Of a stretch of 64,000 nucleotides of DNA, positions 45,561 to 54,836 are shown piece by piece. The stretch spans positions 68,501 to 132,500 of the forward strand of contig NZ_CP011028.1 of assembly GCF_002221525.1 (NCBI RefSeq), in the 5' to 3' direction. A program made the translations under genes and the position numbers. The stretch comes from Pseudoalteromonas espejiana DSM 9414. GTDB lineage: Bacteria; Pseudomonadota; Gammaproteobacteria; Enterobacterales; Alteromonadaceae. Position 1 is the first letter of the stretch; each line of letters starts with the position of its first letter. A model generated the notes under the pieces. That model was given only the letters and a program-made list of their open reading frames with translations. It had not been told where the DNA came from and did not search any database.

Positions 45561-47027
45561 TTAAAGAATATCAAGACTTTGCCAAATTTCATCAACGCGA
45601 TCTTTTGTCGCTTTATCCATAACAATAGGCTCGCCCCATTCTCGGGTGGTTTCGCCAGGCCACTTGTTGGTTGCATCCATCCCCATTTTTGAACCAAGCC
45701 CTGATACCGGCGATGCAAAATCTAGGTAATCAATAGGGGTGTTTTCTATTAATGTAGTGTCGCGTGCTGGGTCCATACGAGTTGTAATAGCCCAAATTAC
45801 ATCTTCCCAGTCGCGTGCATTAACATCGTCATCGCATACAATTACAAATTTTGTATACATAAACTGGCGTAAAAATGACCATACACCCATCATTACGCGT
45901 TTAGCGTGGCCAGGGTATTGTTTCTTCATGGTAACCACGGCCATACGGTACGAACACCCTTCTGGTGGTAAGTAAAAGTCGACTATTTCAGGGAACTGCT
46001 TTTGTAATATAGGCACAAACACTTCGTTTAATGCTACGCCTAAAATGGCTGGCTCATCTGGCGGGCGGCCGGTAAAGGTGCTGTGGTATATAGGGTCTTT
46101 TCGGTGAGTTAAATGGGTAACCGTCATCACTGGGAAGTCGTCTACTTCATTGTAGTAACCGGTGTGATCGCCGTACGGCCCCTCTGGTGCCATTTCACCC
46201 GGCATTATATAACCTTCAAGTACAATTTCGGCGCTTGCAGGTACTTGTAAATCGTTAGAAACAGATTTTACAACTTCGGTTTTACTACCACGTAATAAGC
46301 CTGCAAATGCATATTCGCTTAACGTATCGGGCACCGGTGTTACTGCGCCTAAAATAGTAGCTGGGTCTGCGCCTAATGCCACCGATACAGGGTAAGGCTC
46401 GCCTGGGTTTTCTTCACACCATTCTTGAAAATCAAGCGCGCCACCACGATGCGATAGCCAGCGCATAATAATTTTGTTTTTACCTAATAGCTGCTGGCGG
46501 TAAATACCTAAATTTTGACGCTTTTTATAAGGACCTTTAGTAACCGTTAATCCCCAAGTAATAAGCGGTGCAGCATCACCTGGCCAGCAATGCTGAATAG
46601 GTAATTTAGTTAAATCAACCTCATCACCTTGTAAAATAACTTGCTGGCACGGCGCTTTTTTAACTTCTTTGGCCGGCATATTAAGCACTTGTTTAAAAAC
46701 AGGGAGTTGGCCTAATGCTTCTTTAATCCCTTTTGGTGGCTCTGGCTCTTTTAAAAAGGCGAGTAACTTACCTACTTCGCGAAGTTCGCTGACATCTTCT
46801 TGGCCCATTCCCATAGCTACTCGTTTAGGTGTACCAAACAAGTTAGCAAGCACAGGCATGCTGTGTCCTTTAGGGTTTTCGAACAATAATGCCGGGCCTT
46901 TTGCACGCAATGTACGGTCGGCTATTTCGGTCATTTCAAGATACGGGTCGATTTCTTGGGTAATGCGTTTAAGTTCGCCTCTTTTTTCCAGCAAATCGAT
47001 AAAATCACGTAAATCTTTGTATTTCAT
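45561..47027 (-). CDS. ubiD: 3-octaprenyl-4-hydroxybenzoate carboxy-lyase UbiD
   Basis: prFMN-dependent decarboxylase of ubiquinone biosynthesis, 488 residues. Visible hallmarks are [70 protein letters not shown] (with the catalytic Glu), [20 protein letters not shown], and [20 protein letters not shown]. All prFMN and metal-site regions are intact. The start at 47027 gives the standard MKYKDLRDF beginning. Confidence 0.97.
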   Translation of the reverse strand: MKYKDLRDFIDLLEKRGELKRITQEIDPYLEMTEIADRTLRAKGPALLFENPKGHSMPVLANLFGTPKRVAMGMGQEDVSELREVGKLLAFLKEPEPPKGIKEALGQLPVFKQVLNMPAKEVKKAPCQQVILQGDEVDLTKLPIQHCWPGDAAPLITWGLTVTKGPYKKRQNLGIYRQQLLGKNKIIMRWLSHRGGALDFQEWCEENPGEPYPVSVALGADPATILGAVTPVPDTLSEYAFAGLLRGSKTEVVKSVSNDLQVPASAEIVLEGYIMPGEMAPEGPYGDHTGYYNEVDDFPVMTVTHLTHRKDPIYHSTFTGRPPDEPAILGVALNEVFVPILQKQFPEIVDFYLPPEGCSYRMAVVTMKKQYPGHAKRVMMGVWSFLRQFMYTKFVIVCDDDVNARDWEDVIWAITTRMDPARDTTLIENTPIDYLDFASPVSGLGSKMGMDATNKWPGETTREWGEPIVMDKATKDRVDEIWQSLDIL

Positions 47028-47187
47028 TATGGGCCGCTATTAAGCAAAAAGTTAAAGTATTATACCCAACTAAACAGCAAATGCATGCGCAGTTATTTAG
47101 CAAAGGCGATGGTTAAAGCTTGGCTAGTATTACGCAGGGTAATAAAAAAAGGATTAGTAGAATAAGACTTTTATAGGCAGTATCACG

Positions 47188-47481
47188 CTATTGCAAGTTA
47201 GCGTTTGTTAATTTGCAGCGGTATTTATTGCCAGATATAAATAACATGGCTTCATTCGCCTTTGACCAAAACAACACGCGTTCACTAATGTACTTTGCTC
47301 CAGAAGCGCTGGGCTCTTTTGTTAACGAATAGGCCTGCTCATTTAAGGTAAGAGTTGCAGCCTCATTTTGAGTTGTTAGCTCTACAGCGTGGTTATTACA
47401 TAAATAGCGGGTACTCGTAGACTCGTTGTCACAGGCAGATAAAAAAAACATACCTATAAAAATAACCCCGAGAGCTTTCAT
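47188..47481 (-). CDS. MliC-like lysozyme inhibitor lipoprotein
   Basis: A 97-residue lipoprotein. The signal peptide ends in the lipobox LSAC, and the mature part carries the MliC/PliC pattern: YLCNNHAVELT, then SASGAKYISERVLFWSKANEAMLF, and a closing YRCKL. MliC proteins sit in the outer membrane facing the periplasm and inhibit C-type lysozyme through the conserved Ser and Lys of the SGxxY and FWxK segments, both present here. It is divergent from the DUF808 gene. Confidence 0.85.
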   Translation of the reverse strand: MKALGVIFIGMFFLSACDNESTSTRYLCNNHAVELTTQNEAATLTLNEQAYSLTKEPSASGAKYISERVLFWSKANEAMLFISGNKYRCKLTNANLQ

Positions 47482-47614
47482 TAATATCCCCTAACTAAGT
47501 TTGGTGTGAGCAAATGTTGCTACTTTTAATCAGCATAACAAAGCAAAATTAACCGTTGGTGAAAATACCGGATTAAGCTATGTTGATAGCATTATTTTTT
47601 AGCTAGGAAGCAAC

Positions 47615-48520
47615 ATGGCAGGTACTAACCTTTTAACTTTACTCGACGATATAACTACGCTACTTGACGACATTGCCACAATGAGCAAAGTTGCCACAAA
47701 AAAAACAGCGGGTGTTTTAGGTGATGACCTCGCACTTAATGCGCAGCAAGTAACGGGTGTAGCCGCCGAGCGTGAACTGCCGGTAGTTTGGGCAGTAGCA
47801 AAAGGCTCGTTTTTAAACAAAGCAATTTTGGTACCCGCAGCATTATTAATTAGCGTGTGGTTACCTTGGCTAATTACACCGCTGCTTATACTTGGCGGGT
47901 TGTTTTTGTGTTTTGAAGGCGCTGAAAAAGTATTTGCTCGGTTTTTACCTCATCATGAAGAAGTAACAGATGAAGATGAAAAGCTCGATTTAGTTGAGTA
48001 CGAAAAACAAAAAGTAAAAGGAGCAATACGTACCGACTTTATCCTCTCTGCGGAAATTATAGTAATTACGTTAGGTACTGTTGCTGGAGCAACCTTAATA
48101 AACCAAGCACTGGTGTTATGTGTAATCGCTATTTTAATGACCGTAGGCGTGTACGGTTTAGTAGCAGGCATTGTAAAACTTGATGACGCAGGTTTGTATT
48201 TACTTAATAAATCAAAAGAGTCGGGTAATAAATTTAAAGAGCTACTTGGCAAAGGTTTGTTAGCTGCGGCGCCAAGGTTAATGCAGTTTTTAGCCTTTGC
48301 GGGCACGGTTGCAATGTTTTTAGTGGGTGGCGGGATTTTATCTCACGGTATTGCGCTACTTCATCATTGGCAGCTTGAAGCAACTAATATTGGTAAGTCA
48401 TTACTAAATGGTACCGGTGAAGTGTTAGCCCCTGTTATTTTTGATGGCTTGCTGGGTATAATAGCTGGGTTAGTTATTGTAGTAATACACCAAATTTATA
48501 CGAGAATATTCAAAAAGTAA
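47615..48520 (+). CDS. yedI: DUF808 (YedI-like) inner-membrane protein
   Basis: Integral membrane protein of 301 residues with about six helices. The family signature is at the start: AGTNLLTLLDDITTLLDDI, then KKTAGVLGDDLALNAQQVTG and RELPVVWAVAKGSFLNKAIL. Later segments are LLILGGLFLCFEGAEKV and GILSHGIALLHHW. Function unknown. AGGAAG lies upstream of its ATG. Confidence 0.92.
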   Translation: MAGTNLLTLLDDITTLLDDIATMSKVATKKTAGVLGDDLALNAQQVTGVAAERELPVVWAVAKGSFLNKAILVPAALLISVWLPWLITPLLILGGLFLCFEGAEKVFARFLPHHEEVTDEDEKLDLVEYEKQKVKGAIRTDFILSAEIIVITLGTVAGATLINQALVLCVIAILMTVGVYGLVAGIVKLDDAGLYLLNKSKESGNKFKELLGKGLLAAAPRLMQFLAFAGTVAMFLVGGGILSHGIALLHHWQLEATNIGKSLLNGTGEVLAPVIFDGLLGIIAGLVIVVIHQIYTRIFKK

Positions 48521-48545
48521 TGCCCCAAATTTAGTTTGCTTGTGG

Positions 48546-48573
48546 AATGCGCTGATTTATTAGCGCATTTAAA
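48546..48573 (+). terminator. Hairpin between convergent DUF808 and Sel1 genes
   Basis: An 8-bp stem (48546-48553 with 48562-48569) followed on the plus strand by a T/A-rich stretch. It lies between genes ending at 48520 and 48575. Confidence 0.65.
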
Positions 48574-48574
48574 T

Positions 48575-49516
48575 TTATTCACACTGAACACTTATACACA
48601 TTTCTTTTAATTCATATTTAGCTTTATTGTTCCCTTGCGCTATTGCTTGCTCGTACCAGTGTTTTGCTGTTTGCACATTTTTAGTTACGCCTTGTCCGTC
48701 TCGGTACATTTGTGCAAGGTTTAACTGCCCCCATTGAGAGCCTGTATTTGCGGCTAACGTAAAGCTTTTAAGGGCTTCTTTATACTGTCCGTTTTTAAAA
48801 TACGTAATACCTTGTTGGTTATTTTTATCAAGCTTTAACCCTTTATATAGCGGTTTGGGCTTAGGTGGAAACATCACAAAGCCGCCATATAGGCTATTTG
48901 CAGATGGACGCAGTACGTCATAAATTATATCGTCGTTATATAATCGCAGCACTTCGCTACGTGGGAGGGTGATAGTCTCTTTTGAAAAGTAACCATGTTG
49001 TACCAATAAGCTTGTGCGCAACGCATTGGTAATGCCGTTATTACGTTTATAGCTGTAATTACTTATTTGAAAAGTAATAAATTGATCATCAAAACTTATC
49101 ACTTGAGCTACTTTTAAATTGGTTAGCGTCCAGGGCTCGTGGGTAAATTTGTCGGCATGAACTAAATAGGTGTCGTAGGCTTTTGGGCTATTTAAATACC
49201 CAAGCTTTTGCGCTTGTGTATCCAAATGTTGTTGATAAAAAAATAGCAGTAGCCATAAAGCTAGCAATACACCTATAAAATATTTTGGCAGGCTTAACTT
49301 TTCTGCTAAAGGGAGCTGCTGGATTTTTACAGGTGCCTTATAGCCACATTGATAGCACTCATTTGTATAGCGTAACTTTAAAGGTGCTACCGGAATAATT
49401 GTAAAACGTAAATAACGACTCTGATTCACTAAATGGTAGGCATCACTTTCACAGTTTGGGCAGCACTGTGTTTGTGTAAAGTGAGGGAAAGATTGACTCG
49501 TATTGAAAAGCAACAT
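48575..49516 (-). CDS. Zinc-ribbon, membrane-anchored Sel1-repeat protein
   Basis: A 313-residue protein. The N-terminus carries two CxxC pairs (CCPNCESDAYHLV and ECYQCGYKA) that should form a zinc ribbon. A single membrane helix follows (YFIGVLLALWLLLFFYQQ, ~95-112), then a region with DUF-like strands, then Sel1/TPR-like repeats (~225-305; GITYFKNGQYKEALKSFTLA, GQLNLAQMYRDGQGVTKNVQ and AKHWYEQAIAQGNNKAKYEL). The ribosome-binding site AAGGAG is 9 bases before the ATG but lies within the left arm of a long inverted repeat that can mask it. Function unknown. Confidence 0.85.
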   Translation of the reverse strand: MLLFNTSQSFPHFTQTQCCPNCESDAYHLVNQSRYLRFTIIPVAPLKLRYTNECYQCGYKAPVKIQQLPLAEKLSLPKYFIGVLLALWLLLFFYQQHLDTQAQKLGYLNSPKAYDTYLVHADKFTHEPWTLTNLKVAQVISFDDQFITFQISNYSYKRNNGITNALRTSLLVQHGYFSKETITLPRSEVLRLYNDDIIYDVLRPSANSLYGGFVMFPPKPKPLYKGLKLDKNNQQGITYFKNGQYKEALKSFTLAANTGSQWGQLNLAQMYRDGQGVTKNVQTAKHWYEQAIAQGNNKAKYELKEMCISVQCE

Positions 49517-49519
49517 ACA

Positions 49520-49576
49520 AACACGCTCCTTGTTTTACCTATATAATTTATATAAAGGTAATCCAAGGAGCGTGTT
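49520..49576 (-). promoter_or_regulatory. Long inverted repeat able to mask the Sel1-gene ribosome-binding site
   Basis: A 13-bp perfect inverted repeat (49520-49532 with 49564-49576) extended inward by ACC/GGT and TATATA/TATATA. In the minus-strand mRNA the AAGGAG of the downstream gene (49531-49526) pairs with CTCCTT in the 5' arm (49570-49565). It may be a translational switch or a terminator for the M28 gene that ends at 49614. Confidence 0.6.
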
Positions 49577-49613
49577 AATCAAAGCGACAAACTGTAAGTA
49601 AGTATGTCAGCTA

Positions 49614-51014
49614 TTATTTGGTGGCTGCTTTAGGCTTAATAGTGGTTTTTGCATCAGCTGCCATTAGTGCAAATACGGCATAAGCTGCTGTATTTTGGCG
49701 AAGCTTTGCAGGCGTTACTTTATCAAGTGTATCATCAGCTGTATGGTGGTAATCAAAGTAATCGGTGCCATCTTGAGCTAATTCAAATATAGGTGCCGAT
49801 ACTGCATTTTTAAACGGAATTAAGTCAGGTCCGCCATTTGCTTGGTTTTTACCAATATACTCAACATTTAATGGTGCAAGCTCTTTGGCTATAGCACGTA
49901 CTACAGGGAGTGATGCCGCATCTACATTTGACTCAAAGCCATAGACTACATCAGCACCAAAATCCGACTCAGCAGCGGCAACAATATTGTGTAAATCGTT
50001 TTTATGCTTTGCAAAATAAGCTTTTGCGCCCCACAGGCCAAGTTCTTCTGCTGCAAAAAGCACAACGCGAATACTGCGCTTAGGGCGTTTTACATCGCTA
50101 ATATGTTTAGCTGCTGCCATAGTTAGTGCAACGCCTGCGCCATCATCAAGTGCGCCAGTGCCTAAATCCCAAGAGTCTAAGTGTCCGCCAATTAATACAT
50201 ATTGTTCAGGGTTTTCAGTGCCGTTAAATTGGCCTATTACGTTATAGCCTATGCCTTCGCCTAGACTTTGTGCTTGCACGTTAATATTTACCGATACCGC
50301 TTTATTTAAGGCCACCAAGCGTGCAATTTGATCTGCATCGGGATTGGCTATGGTCACGTTAGGTATTTTTTTAACGCCTTCTTTGTAGTAACTACCACCA
50401 GTATGCGCAAAACGATGATGCGCAGTGCTTACTGAGCGCATCATGTAGGCAATAGCGCCTTTTTTAGCTGCCTCAATTGCACCTGTAGCACGTGCTTTTA
50501 CCGCAGGGCCGTAACCGTTGCCGTCTATATTGCGATTCATTCGGTAATTAATGTAGGCAATTTTTCCTTTTAAACTATTAGCCGGTGCAGCGATTAGTTC
50601 ATCAAGTGTTTCAAATAAAACAACGGAGCCAGTAACGCCTTCTTTTGGTGTGCTAATACTGTTACCCAGTGCTGTTAAATGAAGCGGTTGCTCACTTGGC
50701 GTGAGTATTTTTCCGCTTTCGCTGTAACGGCGCCACTCTGGAAAAGTTGCTTCTTCAAGCCATACCTTATCAAAACCAAGTTCGTTAAATCTTGCTTTAG
50801 CCCATGCCACTGCTTTTTTGTCATTTTCAGTGCCGGGTAATCGAGGGCCAACCTCTGTAGTAAGTGACTCGAGTAGCTCATAGCTTAAAGGGCTTTTAAG
50901 CGCAGCACTGCGCACTTCATCAACCTGTTGCAATTGTTTAGCGGTGAATTCTGCACTAGTTGCATTAGCAGCTAAGCTGCTAGTTAGTAAAAGCGCTGTA
51001 ATAATTTTTTTCAT
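49614..51014 (-). CDS. Secreted M28-family aminopeptidase/carboxypeptidase
   Basis: Exported zinc peptidase of 466 residues. Sec signal peptide (LLLTSSLAANATSAEF). A protease-associated (PA) insert spans roughly residues 125-260. The M28 catalytic domain has the metal ligands in GGHLDSWDLGTGALDDGAGV and AAEELGLWGAKAYFAKH, then ESDFGADVVYGF, and the last His in DYFDYHHTADDTLDKV. All five metal ligands and the catalytic Glu pair (EE) can be placed. It resembles plasma glutamate carboxypeptidase-like (PGCP) M28 members. Probably digests peptides outside or in the periplasm of this marine heterotroph. Confidence 0.93.
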   Translation of the reverse strand: MKKIITALLLTSSLAANATSAEFTAKQLQQVDEVRSAALKSPLSYELLESLTTEVGPRLPGTENDKKAVAWAKARFNELGFDKVWLEEATFPEWRRYSESGKILTPSEQPLHLTALGNSISTPKEGVTGSVVLFETLDELIAAPANSLKGKIAYINYRMNRNIDGNGYGPAVKARATGAIEAAKKGAIAYMMRSVSTAHHRFAHTGGSYYKEGVKKIPNVTIANPDADQIARLVALNKAVSVNINVQAQSLGEGIGYNVIGQFNGTENPEQYVLIGGHLDSWDLGTGALDDGAGVALTMAAAKHISDVKRPKRSIRVVLFAAEELGLWGAKAYFAKHKNDLHNIVAAAESDFGADVVYGFESNVDAASLPVVRAIAKELAPLNVEYIGKNQANGGPDLIPFKNAVSAPIFELAQDGTDYFDYHHTADDTLDKVTPAKLRQNTAAYAVFALMAADAKTTIKPKAATK

Positions 51015-51110
51015 ATTGAGTAGGCCTTTTTATAATTAAGCGTATTAGAGCACTTTTTTAAGGCTTTAAAAAATAGATGAGATGAATGCAGTGGTGTTTT
51101 TAATAGGCAG

Positions 51111-51145
51111 TAAAAAGCCCGCACAATAATAATTGTGCGGGCTTT
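51111..51145 (-). terminator. Terminator after the siderophore receptor
   Basis: A 14-bp perfect stem (51114-51127 with 51132-51145) with a 4-base loop, then TTTT on the minus strand, 20 bases after the stop codon of the receptor. Confidence 0.92.
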
Positions 51146-51164
51146 GTAGTATAAGTTTTATAAC

Positions 51165-53243
51165 TTAAAAACTAAATTGAGCTGCTAAGCGCACATTTGT
51201 GCCTTCGCCAACGGTTACGTTATTTAAACCACCACCGCCTAAGTAATCTTCATCAAGAAGGTTTTCAATGTTTAAGCGAAGGTTTACATCGGTATTACTT
51301 ACTTTAAGTTTGTAAGTTGCACCTACATCAACACGTGTATACGCATCTTTTTCTACAGTGTTTGCACTATCGGCAAAGCGCTCACCTTCAAAAAATGCAC
51401 CTGCATTAAATGCAATAGTGTCGTTTAGTTCGTAACGTGTCCAAAGAGATGCAGACCATTTAGGTGCATCAGTAGGGCGCTTGCCTTCTAAATCTTCGTC
51501 GCGTTCAAAATTTGCATCTAAGTACATAGTTGATGCCATTACAAATAAACGGTCTGTGGCTGCACCTTGAGCACTTAGCTCAAATCCTTTATGACGTTGC
51601 TCACCTACTTGGTTAGTTTTTGAGGTGAATTCGCCAACAGGTACTTCAAGTGCTTCAGTTACTAAGGTGCCTTTTTTGCTAATATCAAATACTGCACCGC
51701 TTAACATTAAGCGATCGTCAAACAGCTGCCACTTAACACCTACTTCTCTTTGCTCAGAAGTCACAGCGTCAAGCTTCATACCGTTATTTACGTCAGTCTC
51801 ATTAACTAAAGTATCGCTACCTTGTGGTTCAAAACCTTCTGAGTAGCTCGCGTAGATAGTTGCTGAAGGGTTAGGGTGATAAAGCACACCTACTTTTGGT
51901 ACAAATGACTCGTTATCCGCACCTTCTCTGTTTTGTTTGTCGTAACGACCGCCAACAGATAATTGCCACTCTGGCGAAAAGCTAATTAGATCTTGTACAT
52001 AAATACCGTAGTAGTCGTATTCTGTTTCGCTAATAGTGTCGTCTGTTTTGTAGCTAACAGTAGGGCGGCTTGGCTCGTCTTGACCTGCTGCAAAGTCAAA
52101 GTAATCAGCTGATACACGGCGTTGTCCGTAGTAGTAATCAAGCGAGTTAGCGCCAATTAAAAATTGGTGTTGTAAGCCCGCGGTTTCAAATTCGCCTACA
52201 AAGTCAATAAAGGCGGTTTTAAACTGCCAATCATCAAAACGGTCATAAGGGCGTGATTCATAGCTATCACCTTCAGTAAAAGTTCCCGGCTTACGAGGTG
52301 CTGATTCAAAACGCTGGCGCTCAAATGTTTGCTCGTTGTAACCAAGCTTAACTTGCCAGTGATCGTTTAAATACACTTCAAAATCTACGCCTAGGTTTTC
52401 TACCGTTATGTCGGTAAATGCCCAAGACATATCGCGAATGGTTTTGTCATCGCCAATAACATTGGCGTTATCATCAATCCACGCGCCTGTATCTAAGCCT
52501 GCTTCGTCATCTGTGCGGTCGTAATGTACGCGCACTAATGCGTTGTCGCTTAAATCGTAATCAACAATTAACGCACCTAAAAAGCGGTCACGTTCACGGT
52601 TTTCACCGTTTTGGTATTCACGCCAGTAATCAACATCTTGTTTTACTAAAATACCGCGAGCACGTAAATCTTCAGCGTCGGTAAGTGCGCCTGCAGCATC
52701 TAGCATAAAGCGGGTAGAGCCATGTTGGTCTACATCGGCGCTTGCATTAAATAACGTAGTGGCGGTTGGTTTTTTAGTCACCATATTTACTAAGCCACCA
52801 GGACCTGATTGACCATATAAAATACTTGATGGGCCTTTAATTACTTCTACTTGTTGTAAAATTTCGATTGGTTGCTGGTAATGCGACCAATGTTGGTGAC
52901 CGTCACGTAAGTAGCCTGTAGATGAGCTAAGCTCAAAACCACGTAAGTTAAATACTTCACGGTTACGTTGCTGAGAGCCCGCCGTTAAGCTTGCATCGTT
53001 TGTTAATACTTCACCGAGTGTGGTTGCAAGTTGCTCATTAACAATCGTTTCTGAGATAACCGTTACAGATTGTGCGGTTTCTAACAATGAAGCTGATGTT
53101 CTCATCGCGCCATTAGCATTATCGACTTTGTAGTCGTTAAAATAACTACCTTTAACTTCAATTCGTTCTAAATCAGTAGGGGCGGCAAACGCGCTTGAGC
53201 TTACTGCTGCAACAAGTGCAACGTAAAGAGAGTTCAGTTTCAT
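51165..53243 (-). CDS. TonB-dependent siderophore receptor
   Basis: Outer-membrane active transporter of 692 residues, which takes up ferric siderophores with energy from TonB-ExbBD. Signal peptide (YVALVAAVSSSAFA). The plug domain (~30-155) contains SVTVISETIVNEQLATTLGE, REVFNLRGFELSSSTGYLRDG and VEVIKGPSSILYGQSGPGGLVNMVTKKP, the typical ferrichrome/hydroxamate-receptor form. The barrel follows, with conserved TEYDYYGIYVQDLISF and YASYSEGFEPQGSDTL. The C-terminus LAAQFSF ends in Phe, as BAM substrates require. A Fur-like box lies 42-60 bases upstream. The siderophore cannot be named from sequence. Confidence 0.93.
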   Translation of the reverse strand: MKLNSLYVALVAAVSSSAFAAPTDLERIEVKGSYFNDYKVDNANGAMRTSASLLETAQSVTVISETIVNEQLATTLGEVLTNDASLTAGSQQRNREVFNLRGFELSSSTGYLRDGHQHWSHYQQPIEILQQVEVIKGPSSILYGQSGPGGLVNMVTKKPTATTLFNASADVDQHGSTRFMLDAAGALTDAEDLRARGILVKQDVDYWREYQNGENRERDRFLGALIVDYDLSDNALVRVHYDRTDDEAGLDTGAWIDDNANVIGDDKTIRDMSWAFTDITVENLGVDFEVYLNDHWQVKLGYNEQTFERQRFESAPRKPGTFTEGDSYESRPYDRFDDWQFKTAFIDFVGEFETAGLQHQFLIGANSLDYYYGQRRVSADYFDFAAGQDEPSRPTVSYKTDDTISETEYDYYGIYVQDLISFSPEWQLSVGGRYDKQNREGADNESFVPKVGVLYHPNPSATIYASYSEGFEPQGSDTLVNETDVNNGMKLDAVTSEQREVGVKWQLFDDRLMLSGAVFDISKKGTLVTEALEVPVGEFTSKTNQVGEQRHKGFELSAQGAATDRLFVMASTMYLDANFERDEDLEGKRPTDAPKWSASLWTRYELNDTIAFNAGAFFEGERFADSANTVEKDAYTRVDVGATYKLKVSNTDVNLRLNIENLLDEDYLGGGGLNNVTVGEGTNVRLAAQFSF

Positions 53244-53284
53244 TAATTACTTCCAACATCATAGTGTTAATTTTTATGGATCTT

Positions 53285-53303
53285 AATGAAAACTAGTATC
53301 ATT
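53285..53303 (-). promoter_or_regulatory. Fur-like box upstream of the siderophore receptor
   Basis: AATGAAAACTAGTATCATT is an imperfect palindrome. Its 7-1-7 core (53287-53301) matches 11 of 14 positions of the Fur consensus TGATAAT-N-ATTATCA. It lies 42-60 bases upstream of a siderophore-receptor start, where an iron-regulated operator is expected. Confidence 0.65.
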
Positions 53304-53447
53304 TTCAACATCTTTATTAACATGATTTAACAAGCAGTATAATATTGGTCGTTGGGTATTAATGGTTGCCTAATGTGAATTCTGCTATTATGTGGCTCAT
53401 ATTTGTGGGCTTGGCCCTGTGTTGTTTTTATTATTTTGGAATTAACT

Positions 53448-54836
53448 GTGACTTCTACTGCATTTTCATCTTTGGCTTTACCTGCTGGTTTAGTTGATAA
53501 TTTATCAACACTTGGCTATTCGCAAATGACTCCTGTGCAAGCACAAAGCCTGCCACCTGTATTGTCAGGAAAAGATATCATTGCGCAAGCAAAAACCGGC
53601 TCAGGCAAAACGGCTGCCTTTAGTTTGGGCGTACTAGCAAAATTAAATGTAAAGCGCTTTCGTATTCAATCGTTAGTGCTTTGCCCAACGCGTGAGCTGG
53701 CCGAGCAAGTCGCAGTAGAAATGCGAAAACTTGCACGTGGCATTCACAATATTAAAATTTTAACCTTATGTGGTGGTGTTTCAATTGGCCCACAAATTGG
53801 CTCACTTGAACACGGTGCACATATTATTGTGGGTACACCTGGGCGTGTAGACGACCATATTCGCAAAGGTACACTGCGTTTAGGTGATGTTGAAACGCTA
53901 GTACTTGATGAAGCTGACCAAATGTTAGATATGGGTTTTCAAGATACCCTTGATGCCATTATTGAGCGCATACCGCAAAATCGCCAAACCTTGCTATTTA
54001 GTGCTACGTTCCCGCGTGCAATAGAGGCAATAGCTAAGCGAGTGCTTAAAAATCCAGAAATGATTAAAGTAGAAGAAGAGCAAGAAAAAAGCACTATTAA
54101 ACAATACTTCTACAAAATGGATAACAATAAACAGCGTTACTCTACACTTAAATTATTACTGCTAAAATTTACTCCGCAAAGCTGTGTTGTGTTTTGTAAC
54201 ACCAAGGTAGAAACCCAGCAAGTATGTGACGATTTAGCCGACGAAGGCTTTAGCGCTGTAGCGCTTCATGGTGATTTAGAGCAGCGTGATCGTGAACGCA
54301 CACTTATTCACTTTGCTAATAAAAGTGCGTCAATATTAGTGGCTACCGATGTAGCTGCCCGCGGTTTAGATATTGATGATATGGACATGGTAATTAATTA
54401 CCATTTAGCGCACGACCCACAAACACATGTACACCGTGTAGGGCGCACTGGCCGAGCGGGCAAAAAAGGAATCGCGTGCTCTATTTATGGTGATGCAGAG
54501 CAATTTAAAGTGGCGCAAATTGGCGATCATTACGAGCGCGATTTTTTACCAGAGCCAATGCCAGCATTTAGCCTACTAGAAAAACCGCCTTACAAACCAG
54601 AAATGGTCACCTTGATGATCGACTCTGGTAAAAAGCAAAAAGTACGCGCAGGCGATATACTTGGTGCTTTAACGGGCAAAGATGGTATAGCAGGGCGCCA
54701 AGTAGGTAAAATTAACGTGTTAGACAACGTTGCTTTTGTTGCCGTTGAGCGTAACGCATCAAAACCAGCCCTTCGTAAATTAACAGAGGGTAATATTAAA
54801 GGGCGAAAAATTCGCGCTCGTCGCCTCACTCGCTAA
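53448..54836 (+). CDS. dbpA: ATP-dependent RNA helicase DbpA
   Basis: DEAD-box helicase acting on 23S rRNA hairpin 92 during large-subunit assembly. The GTG at 53448 is preferred to the longer frame, since VTSTAFSSLALP aligns with the usual DbpA start. Helicase motifs are the Q motif [69 protein letters not shown] and HRVGRTGRAG. The C-terminal RNA-recognition domain (~390-462; MVTLMIDSGKKQKVRAGDIL and VAFVAVERNASKPALRKL) is the part that defines DbpA. Its last 11 bases overlap the end of the convergent J-domain gene. Confidence 0.95.
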   Translation: MTSTAFSSLALPAGLVDNLSTLGYSQMTPVQAQSLPPVLSGKDIIAQAKTGSGKTAAFSLGVLAKLNVKRFRIQSLVLCPTRELAEQVAVEMRKLARGIHNIKILTLCGGVSIGPQIGSLEHGAHIIVGTPGRVDDHIRKGTLRLGDVETLVLDEADQMLDMGFQDTLDAIIERIPQNRQTLLFSATFPRAIEAIAKRVLKNPEMIKVEEEQEKSTIKQYFYKMDNNKQRYSTLKLLLLKFTPQSCVVFCNTKVETQQVCDDLADEGFSAVALHGDLEQRDRERTLIHFANKSASILVATDVAARGLDIDDMDMVINYHLAHDPQTHVHRVGRTGRAGKKGIACSIYGDAEQFKVAQIGDHYERDFLPEPMPAFSLLEKPPYKPEMVTLMIDSGKKQKVRAGDILGALTGKDGIAGRQVGKINVLDNVAFVAVERNASKPALRKLTEGNIKGRKIRARRLTR

